A stretch of 64,000 nucleotides of DNA from Bin34 sp963422415 (GTDB lineage Bacteria > Chloroflexota > Anaerolineae > Caldilineales > Caldilineaceae): NCBI GenBank assembly GCA_963422415.1, contig OY729430.1:124001-188000 (forward strand), read 5' to 3'. Of the stretch, positions 9,701 to 18,265 are shown piece after piece. The notes under the pieces were generated by a model. It ran no database searches. It had not been told where the DNA came from and worked only from the letters and a program-made list of their open reading frames with translations. Numbering within the stretch: the first letter of the stretch is position 1; the number at the start of each line of letters is the position of its first letter. A program made the translations under genes and the position numbers.

Positions 9701-10558
9701 TCAGCCGGGTGGAAGCTCAAGCCAAGGGGCATCGCTAGAGGTAGAGGGCAGATTCTCTCCGCCATACAGCCTCACGGTATCCTTGGCAATCCAGCCGTAC
9801 TGCCTCTCCTCCAAGTCACTGGTATACACGGCCAGCCACTGTTCATCTGCGGAGCGGGCCAAGGCCGTTACAAATTTTCCTTTCGGCACTGTGGCCATGG
9901 TCTTCCCGTTGGGCGTCTCCTGCAGCGCGCTGTTCTGGAGTGGTACTGCGAGGGCCTCAATAAAGAACTGGGCCACCGCTGGCGATTCACTGAGGTTGGG
10001 CTCCGGATCCACCGCAGCTGCCGTCGGCTCCACCGCTACCTCTTCCACTCCCCTCTCAGGCAACTGTTCCATCCCTCCTTCCCAATCCACGTAGGAGGCA
10101 AACACCCATCCCCTTGCACTATCGTCGGCTTCGCGCGCCACATGCAACCAAGTGCCGTCGGCGTTGCGACCATAGATGTACAGCGTGGAATGCAGGCTCA
10201 GATTCGCCAACACCGCGCCGGTGCGGATGTCAGGAGCGCTCCTGAAACGCAATCCCGCGGCCTTGACGGTACCTTCCCACACCGGCGGCGGTGTGGGCAC
10301 CGGAGTTCCGCCTCCAAGGAGTAGCAATGGTTCTTCCTCGACCAATACCGGGGTAGGCGTCAAGGTGGGTCCAGGCTGTATGGGAATCAGAGTGGGGAAT
10401 ACCACAGTCGGCTGATCGGGCACTACCACAGGAGGCAACGCCGTGGGTTCCGCTCCGCCCCCTCCGCCACAGGCCGCAACAGTCAGCGCCAAGATCCCCA
10501 CGCCTACATTGCCTATCCATGATTTACCCGCAGCCCAAACTTGCAATCGATATTTCAT
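9701..10558 (-). CDS. SH3-domain lipoprotein of the MacAB-like operon
   Basis: A 285-residue exported protein. The signal peptide ends in a lipobox (LTVAAC, Cys about residue 30) followed by a Gly run and a long Pro/Thr-rich linker to about residue 90. Two bacterial SH3-like segments follow: one around GLRFRSAPDIRTGAVLANL with GTWLHVA and GWVFASYVDW, and one around ALQETPNGKTMATVPKG with WLAVYTS and YGWIAKDTVRLYGG. Such domains usually bind peptidoglycan or envelope ligands. It lies 14 nt after the FtsX-type permease gene and is the last gene of the operon, so it may assist the exporter or be its cargo; that is inference. Confidence 0.8.
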   Translation of the reverse strand: MKYRLQVWAAGKSWIGNVGVGILALTVAACGGGGGAEPTALPPVVVPDQPTVVFPTLIPIQPGPTLTPTPVLVEEEPLLLLGGGTPVPTPPPVWEGTVKAAGLRFRSAPDIRTGAVLANLSLHSTLYIYGRNADGTWLHVAREADDSARGWVFASYVDWEGGMEQLPERGVEEVAVEPTAAAVDPEPNLSESPAVAQFFIEALAVPLQNSALQETPNGKTMATVPKGKFVTALARSADEQWLAVYTSDLEERQYGWIAKDTVRLYGGENLPSTSSDAPWLELPPG

Positions 10559-10572
10559 CGGACCATCCTAGG

Positions 10573-11799
10573 CTACTGGTATCGCAAGGCATCAATGGGC
10601 TTGAGCCGACTGGCCCGCAGAGCCGGATAGAAGCCAAACAGCAGACCTACCGCGGCACAGAAGCCTACACCCAACATTACGGCATTGACCCCCACTTGGA
10701 CCGAAAGACCCGCACCAGAATTGTTCAGGCCGGCCACCGCCAGCGCGGCCAGCCCCACACCCACCAGCCCCCCTAGGAATGCGATGAAAAGGGATTCCAC
10801 AATAAACTGCGACAGGATGGTGCCTGGTCGGGCTCCTATGGCTTTGCGCAAGCCGATTTCCTTGGTCCGCTCGGTTACACTGACCAGCATGATGTTCATA
10901 ATGCCCACGCCGCCTACCAGCAGACTGATAGCTGATACCAGACCCAGAAAAATGGTCAGGGCACTGGTTATGTTCTGGAAAATGCTCAGAAAGTCCGCCA
11001 TGTTCAGCACTGAAAAGTCATCCTCTTCGAAATACTTGATGCGGTGCCTTTCCCGCAGCAGATCTTCAATCTGAATCTGCGTCGCCCGCAGATTTTTCTC
11101 GTCGTTGACCTTGACCACAACCACATCGGCCTTGTATTCGCCGGACACCGTCTTGTTGCGAATCATGCGGTCCTGTAAGGTCGTAAAAGGCACAAAGACA
11201 CTGTCGTTGAAGTTGCCGAACATACCGGCGCTCATTTCTTCCATGACTCCAATCACCTCGAAGGTCTTGTTGTCCAGCTTGATGGTGGACCCAATGGGGT
11301 ATTCCCCGGCTTCCCACAAGCGTTCGAACGTGCCTTGGCCAATCAGGGCCACGCGGACCCGGTTGTCTATGTCCTGCTGGACAATGTAGTTGCCTTCCAC
11401 CTGTTCCCAACCCCGTACATTCTTGTGGTTGGGCCAAATGCCCATCAGATCCACGCGCAGACTCTTGGATCCGCGCGTGGCGTAGACATTCGTCACGGTC
11501 TCGGCCACTACATCCTCTACGTTGTCCACCAAGAACGGATCGTTGATCAGGCGAGCATCGGTCACAGTCAGATTGCCGCCCGATCCCCCTTCGGCCAACT
11601 GACCCGGGAGTACAATCAGCACATTGGTGCCAGCCGCCGTAAACAGCTCCACTACATACCGTTCCACACCGCGGCCCGCGGAAATCAGCAGCACGACCGC
11701 GAAAACACCAATGGTGATGCCCAGCATGGTGAGCAAGGTCCGCACCTTGTTGATGGCCAAGGCCCGCAAGGCGATCCGGATAGAGGAGAGCAACAACAT
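10573..11799 (-). CDS. MacB-like ABC transporter permease (FtsX family)
   Basis: A 408-residue permease with the MacB/FtsX architecture: an N-terminal helix (about 18-40, TMLGITIGVFAVVLLISAG), a large extracytoplasmic MacB-PCD domain to about 280, and three C-terminal helices beginning with the family signature GLVSAISLLVGGVGIMNIML followed by SVTERTKEIGLRKAIGA. Together with the ATPase and adaptor genes upstream it forms a mechanotransmission-type exporter for peptides, lipoproteins or drugs. It starts 6 nt after the ATPase stop codon. Confidence 0.9.
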   Translation of the reverse strand: MLLLSSIRIALRALAINKVRTLLTMLGITIGVFAVVLLISAGRGVERYVVELFTAAGTNVLIVLPGQLAEGGSGGNLTVTDARLINDPFLVDNVEDVVAETVTNVYATRGSKSLRVDLMGIWPNHKNVRGWEQVEGNYIVQQDIDNRVRVALIGQGTFERLWEAGEYPIGSTIKLDNKTFEVIGVMEEMSAGMFGNFNDSVFVPFTTLQDRMIRNKTVSGEYKADVVVVKVNDEKNLRATQIQIEDLLRERHRIKYFEEDDFSVLNMADFLSIFQNITSALTIFLGLVSAISLLVGGVGIMNIMLVSVTERTKEIGLRKAIGARPGTILSQFIVESLFIAFLGGLVGVGLAALAVAGLNNSGAGLSVQVGVNAVMLGVGFCAAVGLLFGFYPALRASRLKPIDALRYQ

Positions 11800-11804
11800 G
11801 ACGG

Positions 11805-12632
11805 CTATGCGGATTCCTGTGGCTCGGCGACCGCCGGCTCGTCCAACGCGGGGACATCCGCTACGCGGCCTTGGGCGCCCAAGGCCGCCTGTGGTCCCTC
11901 CTCTTCAATCTGTTCAATCAGTCCATCGCGCAGGTGCACGGTGCGGCGGGTGTATTCCGCCGTCTCCGGATCGTGGGTGACAAAAATGACCGTCAGCCCG
12001 TTCTCCCGATTCAGGCGCTCAAAGAGGTTCATGATCTCGGTGCTGGTCTTGGTATCCAGATTGCCGGTCGGTTCGTCCGCCAGAATGATGGCGGGATCAT
12101 TGACCAAGGCGCGGGCTATGGCCACACGCTGTTGCTGCCCTCCCGAGAGTTCATTGGGCTTGTGATGCATCCGATCCGCCAGATCGACCAGCGTCAGCGC
12201 GGAGCGCGCTTTCTCCCGCCGCTGCCGCAGACCTGCGCCGGCATATACCAGCGGCAGTTCCACATTGGCCAAGGCATCGGTGCGCGGCAGCAGATTGAAC
12301 GACTGGAAGACGAACCCGATTTGGCGACAGCGCACATTGGCCAACCGCCTTTCGCCCATGCGGCTCACATCTTCGCCATTCAGAAAGTAAGCGCCGGAGG
12401 TGGGCACATCCAAGCAACCCAAGACGTTCATCAGCGTGGATTTGCCGCTGCCGCTGGGCCCCATGATGGACATGAAGTCGCCCCCGTATATTTGCAGGTC
12501 CACGCCGCGCAGGGCCTTGACCGTAACCTCGCCCAACCTGAATTCCTTGGTGATGTCCTGGATGTCCACCAAGGGTCTCTCAGGCTTCGGAGTCCCGCGA
12601 TGGTTGTTCATGACCATGAGCCTAGCCCCCAA
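11805..12632 (-). CDS. MacB/LolD-type ABC transporter ATP-binding protein
   Basis: The ATPase of the MacAB-like exporter, 275 residues. Walker A (GPSGSGKST), the ABC signature (LSGGQQQRVAIARA), Walker B (IILADEPTGNLD) and the switch His (FVTHDPE) are all present. The first codons MGARLMVMNN overlap the 3' end of the adaptor gene by 11 nt; the second or third Met could be the true start. About 40 residues beyond the usual LolD/MacB ATPase end form an Ala/Glu/Pro-rich tail. Transcription order on the minus strand is adaptor, ATPase, permease, SH3 lipoprotein. Confidence 0.9.
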   Translation of the reverse strand: MGARLMVMNNHRGTPKPERPLVDIQDITKEFRLGEVTVKALRGVDLQIYGGDFMSIMGPSGSGKSTLMNVLGCLDVPTSGAYFLNGEDVSRMGERRLANVRCRQIGFVFQSFNLLPRTDALANVELPLVYAGAGLRQRREKARSALTLVDLADRMHHKPNELSGGQQQRVAIARALVNDPAIILADEPTGNLDTKTSTEIMNLFERLNRENGLTVIFVTHDPETAEYTRRTVHLRDGLIEQIEEEGPQAALGAQGRVADVPALDEPAVAEPQESA

Positions 12633-14130
12633 AGATGGCTGACATCAGCTCGCGTTCCCGGTCCACATTCAACAGAGCCACCTGATCCGTGTCGGTCAGG
12701 CCGGCCAGGATCTGACTTTCCCGCTCGTTGCGCAGCCCGATCTTGATTTCGGCCAGCACCGGTTCCTCATTGAGCACCTTGAAGACAAAATACTTGTTCT
12801 TGTCCCGTTCAAAACGTACATAGCGGTTGGGGATCAGCAGCACGTTGTCCACTTGCGCCGTAGTGATGATGGCCGTGGCGCTCATGCCTTCCCGCAGCGA
12901 AGCATCGGTCGGATCCGGCACGATTTCAACCTCATAGGTAATGGTGGCTCCCACCTCGTTGGCGGTAGGGGAAATGCTCGTGACCTGGCCCGTCAGATCA
13001 TCATCTGGCAGCGCGTCCATAATCAGCTCCACGCGTTGGCCCACCTGTACCTGGCGTACGTCAATCTCGTCCACCTGCACCTTCATGTGATAGCTCTGCA
13101 GGTCGGCCAGCACCATGGCCGTAGTGTTGCTGGTCAGTTCTCCCACACGCACGTTCACGGTGCTAATCACTCCATCCCGGGGAGCCAGCAGCTGGGCATT
13201 TTCAATGTTGAGCAGAGCCAGTTCGTAGGAAATACGGGCTTTTTCCATTTCGGAGCGGGCAATGTCGATGTCTTCCACTTCGGCCCCCTCCTGCAGATCC
13301 GTCAGCTGATTCTGATAGTCGATGAGAGTGGCATTGGCCTGGCGCAGGGTCTCCTCGGCTTGGGCAATCTGGTACTGCGCCGACGCGATTTCCGCCGACG
13401 TGGGCGGATCCAGAGCCGAGTTCAGCCGGGCCCGCGCCGCATTGGCCGCGTTGATGGCCTGGGCCATCCGGGCTTCGGCCGCGGCCACCTCGGCGTCGGT
13501 CACGCGGTAGGTATCCTCGACGGTCTCGAGATTGGATCGACTCTCATCCACGCTGCTCTGGGCCTGTGCATACTCCGCCTCCAACGTGGCCCGGTCCGAG
13601 TCCGAAAGCCCCTTGATCAGCTCGTCGTATTCCACCTGACGGGCATTACGATTGGCATCGGCGGCCACGATGGAGGCCTGGGCCACGCTGATGCGAGCTT
13701 GAGCCAGCCTGATTTCGCTCGGCTTGGCCGGCTCCAGAAGCTTGTTGAGCTGCGCCTGGGCAATCTTCTGGGACACCAAAGCCTCGTCCCGGGACAGAAG
13801 ATAGGCGTCCACATCCAGTTCGGCCAGCAGCTGCCCCTGGCGTACCGACTGGCCTTCGGTGACAAGCACCTGTGTGACCCGCCCCGCTGTGTCAAAGGAC
13901 AAGGAGATTTCCGCCTCGGGCTGGATGTTGCCTGTTGCGCTTACCGTACTGGCAATGGTCCCGCGGGCCAGCGAAATGGATTCAAAAGCCGGTTCCTCTC
14001 CGTTCGGATTTCCCGCCGGCAACACGCCCGCCAGTACCGGCAGCGACACGACGCCTTGCATCTGCAAGGCCAACACTGCCCCGCCCGCCACAACCAAGAC
14101 CATCACCACAATCGCGATTGTTCTTCCCAT
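12622..14130 (-). CDS. Periplasmic adaptor (MacA/HlyD/RND membrane-fusion protein)
   Basis: A 502-residue adaptor that links an MacB-type pump to the envelope. It has one N-terminal membrane helix (about 4-25), a lipoyl-like half-motif (VSATGNIQPEAEISLSFDTAGRVTQVLV), a long Ala/Gln/Glu-rich helical hairpin from about 110 to 285 predicted to be coiled coil, the second lipoyl half (LLAPRDGVISTVNVRVGELT) and a beta-barrel with a C-terminal membrane-proximal domain. It is the first gene of the four-gene operon. If the host has a single membrane, as ClpC would allow, it would act in the cell wall zone rather than a periplasm. Confidence 0.9.
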   Translation of the reverse strand: MGRTIAIVVMVLVVAGGAVLALQMQGVVSLPVLAGVLPAGNPNGEEPAFESISLARGTIASTVSATGNIQPEAEISLSFDTAGRVTQVLVTEGQSVRQGQLLAELDVDAYLLSRDEALVSQKIAQAQLNKLLEPAKPSEIRLAQARISVAQASIVAADANRNARQVEYDELIKGLSDSDRATLEAEYAQAQSSVDESRSNLETVEDTYRVTDAEVAAAEARMAQAINAANAARARLNSALDPPTSAEIASAQYQIAQAEETLRQANATLIDYQNQLTDLQEGAEVEDIDIARSEMEKARISYELALLNIENAQLLAPRDGVISTVNVRVGELTSNTTAMVLADLQSYHMKVQVDEIDVRQVQVGQRVELIMDALPDDDLTGQVTSISPTANEVGATITYEVEIVPDPTDASLREGMSATAIITTAQVDNVLLIPNRYVRFERDKNKYFVFKVLNEEPVLAEIKIGLRNERESQILAGLTDTDQVALLNVDRERELMSAIFGG

Positions 14131-14359
14131 GTTCCGTCATTCATCCTTGACTTCAAGCAACGCCAAAGGCCCCAACGTCCTCTATTTCAACTCCAAGCCC
14201 GCAACTCGCCTTCCTTGCCGTGGACAGCCGCGATCGGCTGCCTGTCCAGACGGGAGGTCCGCCACCTGCTTGATCTGTTACAAGATACACAAGTCAAGGA
14301 TTCATTCATGGGAAATCCTTACAGTAGGGGAGTACCAGCCCCTGTGTAGAGGCCCTATG

Positions 14360-14393
14360 GGCCACGTGGTGGTTGCGTGGCCTTGTTTCTTCT
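14360..14393. terminator. Hairpin with T-rich tract, possible terminator
   Basis: A 7-bp inverted repeat (GGCCACG / CGTGGCC, 9-nt loop) is followed on the plus strand by TTGTTTCTTCT. On the minus strand it lies just beyond the end of the dehydrogenase gene at 14402, where it may end transcription despite lacking a T-tract in that direction. No plus-strand gene precedes it. Confidence 0.4.
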
Positions 14394-14401
14394 CGATTCG
14401 A

Positions 14402-15292
14402 CTAGGCCTTGACCTGGAAACCCGCCAGATTTTCCAGTGCCTTGATCAGATTGTGGTTGCCTTCATCGGCGAGCCCTCGGGCTTCCAATGTCCGGTACAG
14501 ATTGAAGATCTGTGCCGTTATGGGCAAGGGCACACCCATCTGGTCCGCGGCAGCCAAGACCAGACGCAAGTCCTTTTGCTGCAATCCTGTGGTGAAGCCT
14601 GGGGTCCAGTCCCGGGCCATGACTTGCGGGGCGCGATGGGTAAACATCCAGCTGCCCGCCGCTCCCTGGCTGATAGCGTCAAAGGTCTTCTGCAAGTCCA
14701 CACCCCCAGCCTGAGCAAAGAGCAAGGCTTCGCACATGGCCACGCAGTTGCCCACCACCAACACTTGATTGACCAGTTTCACGGTCTGACCGGCACCTTG
14801 GCCCCCTACATGGGTGATGGTGGTGCCCATGGCCTCCAGATAGGGCCGCGCTCTCTCGAACTGCGCCGAATCCCCACCCACCATGATACTCAGGGTTCCC
14901 TGGGCCGCGCCTTCACTGCCGCCACTGATGGGCGCATCCAACATGTGGGCGCCTTTCCGCTCCAGTTGGGCCGCGATGTCCACGGTAGCCTGGGGACTGA
15001 TAGTGCTGCAGTCCACCACCAGCGAGCCAGCACTCACCCCGTCACGGATTCCCTCCGGAGCCAGCACCACGGCTTCCACGTCGGGCGTGTCGCTTACGCA
15101 CACGAAGACCACAGGACAGGCCTGGGCCACGGCCCGGGGACTGGTCCCCGCTGTCGCGCCTTGGGCGACCAGGGCATCCATGCGAGCGGCTGTGCGGTTC
15201 CAAACCTGTACCGCAAATCCTTCGCGCAACAGGTTCGCGGCCATGCCGCGGCCCATAATGCCCAACCCTACAAAGCCGACTTTCTCAGACAT
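14402..15292 (-). CDS. 3-hydroxyisobutyrate dehydrogenase-family NAD(P)-dependent oxidoreductase
   Basis: Beta-hydroxyacid dehydrogenase of 296 residues. The N-terminal Rossmann motif GFVGLGIMGRGMAANL, the substrate-binding DAPISGGSEGA and the catalytic Lys segment GQTVKLVNQVLV are all present. The family oxidises 3-hydroxyisobutyrate, tartronate semialdehyde or similar acids, or reduces glyoxylate and succinate semialdehyde; the substrate is not determined here. The ATG at 15292 is chosen because it directly precedes the fold and has AAAAGGA upstream; the frame is open 35 codons further, but that segment is Arg/Pro-rich and unlike the family. Confidence 0.85.
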   Translation of the reverse strand: MSEKVGFVGLGIMGRGMAANLLREGFAVQVWNRTAARMDALVAQGATAGTSPRAVAQACPVVFVCVSDTPDVEAVVLAPEGIRDGVSAGSLVVDCSTISPQATVDIAAQLERKGAHMLDAPISGGSEGAAQGTLSIMVGGDSAQFERARPYLEAMGTTITHVGGQGAGQTVKLVNQVLVVGNCVAMCEALLFAQAGGVDLQKTFDAISQGAAGSWMFTHRAPQVMARDWTPGFTTGLQQKDLRLVLAAADQMGVPLPITAQIFNLYRTLEARGLADEGNHNLIKALENLAGFQVKA

Positions 15293-15410
15293 GGGACTGT
15301 GTTTCCTTTTGGTCACCGGAGCGTCGTCTGCGCGGACGCGCACTCTCGCAGGCGCGGGAGCAGGTGGTATGGGCCGCGGCGCGATCCGCCGTGACAAATC
15401 GGTCTGCTAG

Positions 15411-17951
15411 TCAGAAGGGCAGAGAATGGCCTTCCGTCTCCAGAGCCTGTACATCCATCATTTCGTCTTCGTCCAGCGGCTCCGCATGCTCCAGAATGAA
15501 TTGACTCTCCAACGCGTCGTCTTCCGCCACCACGGGTCGGAAATCCACCTGGATGGCGTCTCCGTCCTTGAATTCATCCCGCAGCAGCGCGTCGCTCAAG
15601 GCGTCCTGCAGCTGCTCCTGAATGACGCGGCGCAGAGGGCGCACACCGTACTCCCGGCTGTATCCCCGATCGGCCAGCTCATCGCTGGCGGCTTCGGTCA
15701 GAGTCAGAGTCATGTCCCGTTCCGCCAGCTGCAACCGCAGGGTCTGCAATTCCAGCTCCACGATTTCCTTGATCTCGTCCCGGGTCACATTGCGAAAGAC
15801 CTGGCACCCATCCAGGCGATTGATGAATTCGGGCCGGAAAACGCGCTTGACCTGTTCCATGACCTGGGCCTTCATGGTGCGATATTGCTGCTCCACTCGC
15901 TCCTGACCTTCGGATTCGCGATCGAAGCCCAAGCGCCGACCGCCAGTGATCAGGTCCGCCGCTACATTGCCGGTCATCACAATCACGGCATTGCGGAAGG
16001 TAACGTTGCGACCCTTGGAGTCGGTCAGTGTGCCGTCTTCCATGATCTGCAGCAACAGGTTGAAGACATCGTAGTGCGCCTTCTCGATCTCGTCCAGCAG
16101 CACTACGCTAAAGGGGCGGCGCCGAATAGCCTCGGTCAGCTGTCCCCCTTCGCCATATCCCACATAGCCCGGCGGCGAACCAATGAGGCGGCTGGCCGTG
16201 AACCGATCCATGTACTCGCTCATGTCCAGGCGAATCAGGCTGTCGGGACTGCCAAAAAGATATTCCGCCAATTTCTGGGCCAGATAGGTCTTGCCCACCC
16301 CGGTGGGACCCAACAACAGGAAACTGCCGATAGGACGCTTGGGATCCTTGAGCCCGGTGCGCGCGCGGCGGATGGCCTTGCATATGAAAGCGATGGGTTC
16401 ATCCTGGCCCACAATCTGGGACTTTAGGTATTCCTCCATCCCTAGCAATCGCTCCTTCTCCTCGCCGGCAATGCGATTGACCGGAATGCCGGTCGTCATG
16501 GCCACGATCTCCTCGATATCCGCCGAAGTCACTTGAGGCAGATTGGACACTTCATTACGATTGGCCCGCACTTGCGCCAGCTGGTTTTCCAGTTCCGTCT
16601 GACGCAGTCGCAGATCATAGGCGTCCTCATGCCGCCGTTCGGTCCGGGCCTCTTCGTGCTGCCGGCGGACCTCCTTGAGACTCTTGTACGTTTCCTGCAG
16701 GGAACGCGAGGAAGACTTGTACATGCGCACGCGACTGCCGGCCTCGTCGATCAGATCGATGGCCTTGTCCGGCAGAAATCTGTCATGCACATAGCGCACG
16801 GCCAATTGGGCCGCGGAATACACGGCTTCATCGGTAATGACCAACCGATGGTGGTCTTCGTATCGATTCTTCAGGCCCTGCAGAATGTCAATGGTCTCTT
16901 CCAGCGTGGGCTCTTCCACCCGCACGGGTTGGAAACGCCGGTCCAAGGCGGCGTCCTCCTCAATGTACTGCTTGTATTCGTCATAGGTCGTGGCTCCGAC
17001 CACCTGCAGCTGTCCTCGGGCCAAGGCCGGCTTGAGAATGTTGGCGGCATCCATGCTCCCTCCTGCAGAGCCGGCCCCCACCAGCATGTGCACTTCATCG
17101 ATGAAGAGAATGGATTTGGTGCGAGACAGTTCCTCGATGACCTTCTTGAGACGATCCTCGAATTGCCCCCGGTACATGGTGCCGGCCACTAGGCTGCCCA
17201 CATCCAGCATGATGACTCGTTGGTCAAGCAAATTCTCAGGGACATTGCCTTCCGTAATACGCTGGGCCAGTCCCTCGACAATGGCGGTCTTGCCTACACC
17301 CGGCTCCCCGATCAGGGCGGGATTGTTCTTGGTGCGCCGATTCAGAATCTGGATGACCCGCTCAATCTCGTTGTGGCGGCCCACCACCGGATCCAACTTG
17401 TCCTTGCTGGCCGCTGCAGTCAAATCAATACCCAACTGATCCGTGACGGGGGTCTTGCTGTCGCTGTCCTGGGTCCGGCTGGAGTGGCGCGTCGGCTGGG
17501 CCAGCAGGATCCGGGTCTCCTTGCGCAGGTCCTCGACTTTGACGCCCAGATCCATCAGCACGCGCACCGCCACGCTGTCCACCTCGTTCAACAGACCCAA
17601 CAGCAAATGGGCGACGCGGATCTTGCCGTGTTTCAGGTTCTTGGCCTGCGCAAAGGCCAACTCGATGACCTGTCGCAGACGCGGGGCCAGTTTCGGCTTG
17701 CTGGCGGGCGGACGTTCGCCGCGTCCCACCTTGTGCTCCACCGCGGCAATGACATGCTTGGGTTCAATGCCCATCTTGCGCAGCACCAGAACCGCCGATC
17801 CCTTCTCCACCCTCACCAGTCCCAGCAGAAAATGTTCCGTGCCTACATAGGCATGGTTGAGACGCATCGCCTCTTCATGGGCCAAAGACATAACCCGGCG
17901 CGCGTTCTGAGTGAAAGCCTTGAATGGATCTCGTTCTGGCATTTCTTGCAT
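15411..17951 (-). CDS. clpC: ATP-dependent Clp protease ATP-binding subunit ClpC
   Basis: Hexameric AAA+ unfoldase that feeds substrates to ClpP. The 846-residue protein has two N-terminal Clp_N repeats (about 10-150), a first AAA domain with Walker A GEPGVGKTA, a short middle domain with a KSLKEVRRQHEEARTERRHEDA coiled coil typical of ClpC rather than ClpB, a second AAA domain with GPTGVGKTYLAQKLAEYLFG, and a C-terminal D2-small domain. A Leu-Gly-Phe loop (RRLGF) marks a ClpP-binding class. The 3' end leaves a 118-nt gap to the dehydrogenase gene. A near-consensus promoter lies about 170 nt upstream. Confidence 0.95.
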   Translation of the reverse strand: MQEMPERDPFKAFTQNARRVMSLAHEEAMRLNHAYVGTEHFLLGLVRVEKGSAVLVLRKMGIEPKHVIAAVEHKVGRGERPPASKPKLAPRLRQVIELAFAQAKNLKHGKIRVAHLLLGLLNEVDSVAVRVLMDLGVKVEDLRKETRILLAQPTRHSSRTQDSDSKTPVTDQLGIDLTAAASKDKLDPVVGRHNEIERVIQILNRRTKNNPALIGEPGVGKTAIVEGLAQRITEGNVPENLLDQRVIMLDVGSLVAGTMYRGQFEDRLKKVIEELSRTKSILFIDEVHMLVGAGSAGGSMDAANILKPALARGQLQVVGATTYDEYKQYIEEDAALDRRFQPVRVEEPTLEETIDILQGLKNRYEDHHRLVITDEAVYSAAQLAVRYVHDRFLPDKAIDLIDEAGSRVRMYKSSSRSLQETYKSLKEVRRQHEEARTERRHEDAYDLRLRQTELENQLAQVRANRNEVSNLPQVTSADIEEIVAMTTGIPVNRIAGEEKERLLGMEEYLKSQIVGQDEPIAFICKAIRRARTGLKDPKRPIGSFLLLGPTGVGKTYLAQKLAEYLFGSPDSLIRLDMSEYMDRFTASRLIGSPPGYVGYGEGGQLTEAIRRRPFSVVLLDEIEKAHYDVFNLLLQIMEDGTLTDSKGRNVTFRNAVIVMTGNVAADLITGGRRLGFDRESEGQERVEQQYRTMKAQVMEQVKRVFRPEFINRLDGCQVFRNVTRDEIKEIVELELQTLRLQLAERDMTLTLTEAASDELADRGYSREYGVRPLRRVIQEQLQDALSDALLRDEFKDGDAIQVDFRPVVAEDDALESQFILEHAEPLDEDEMMDVQALETEGHSLPF

Positions 17952-18125
17952 CCTAACTCACTAGAGGCGGACCCAGCCGACTTTCCACCGAATGGTTGCC
18001 TTTCTTTCTCCGACCTGACGACATATACCTGCAAGCTTTCAGGTGAGTGATCGGGGACTGCAGAACCTCCATGAAATCGAAATCCCAGAGATTCAGCCCA
18101 TGCCACCCTCACTAGAGGCAATTGA

Positions 18126-18154
18126 ATTGTACGAACAGCGGGAATCTTTGTCAA
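18126..18154 (-). promoter_or_regulatory. Sigma70-type promoter of clpC
   Basis: On the minus strand TTGACA (18149-18154) is followed after exactly 17 bp by TACAAT (18126-18131). Transcription would start near 18119 and give a leader of about 168 nt before the clpC ATG at 17951. The bases just upstream and across the -35 box (ATCAAAGACGGTTGACAAAG on the minus strand) contain repeated TCAAA/ACAAA words that loosely recall a CtsR box without matching it. Confidence 0.8.
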
Positions 18155-18265
18155 CCGTCTTTGATCCTCTCGAAAAACATTGACCTGACATAGACTCCCG
18201 TTTGGGCCACAAGGCAGGAGGCTAGGACAGCCTGTCAGTATCCACCACCTCTGAGGGAGGACCCC

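Noticed and set aside
12853..15394. Two plus-strand frames of about 500 codons opposite the adaptor and dehydrogenase genes
   Set aside because: His/Gln/Arg-rich translations without domains; the minus-strand genes explain the sequence.
18150..18175. CtsR operator upstream of clpC
   Set aside because: The two heptads are not intact: the second is interrupted by three bases, so only a loose resemblance is reported.
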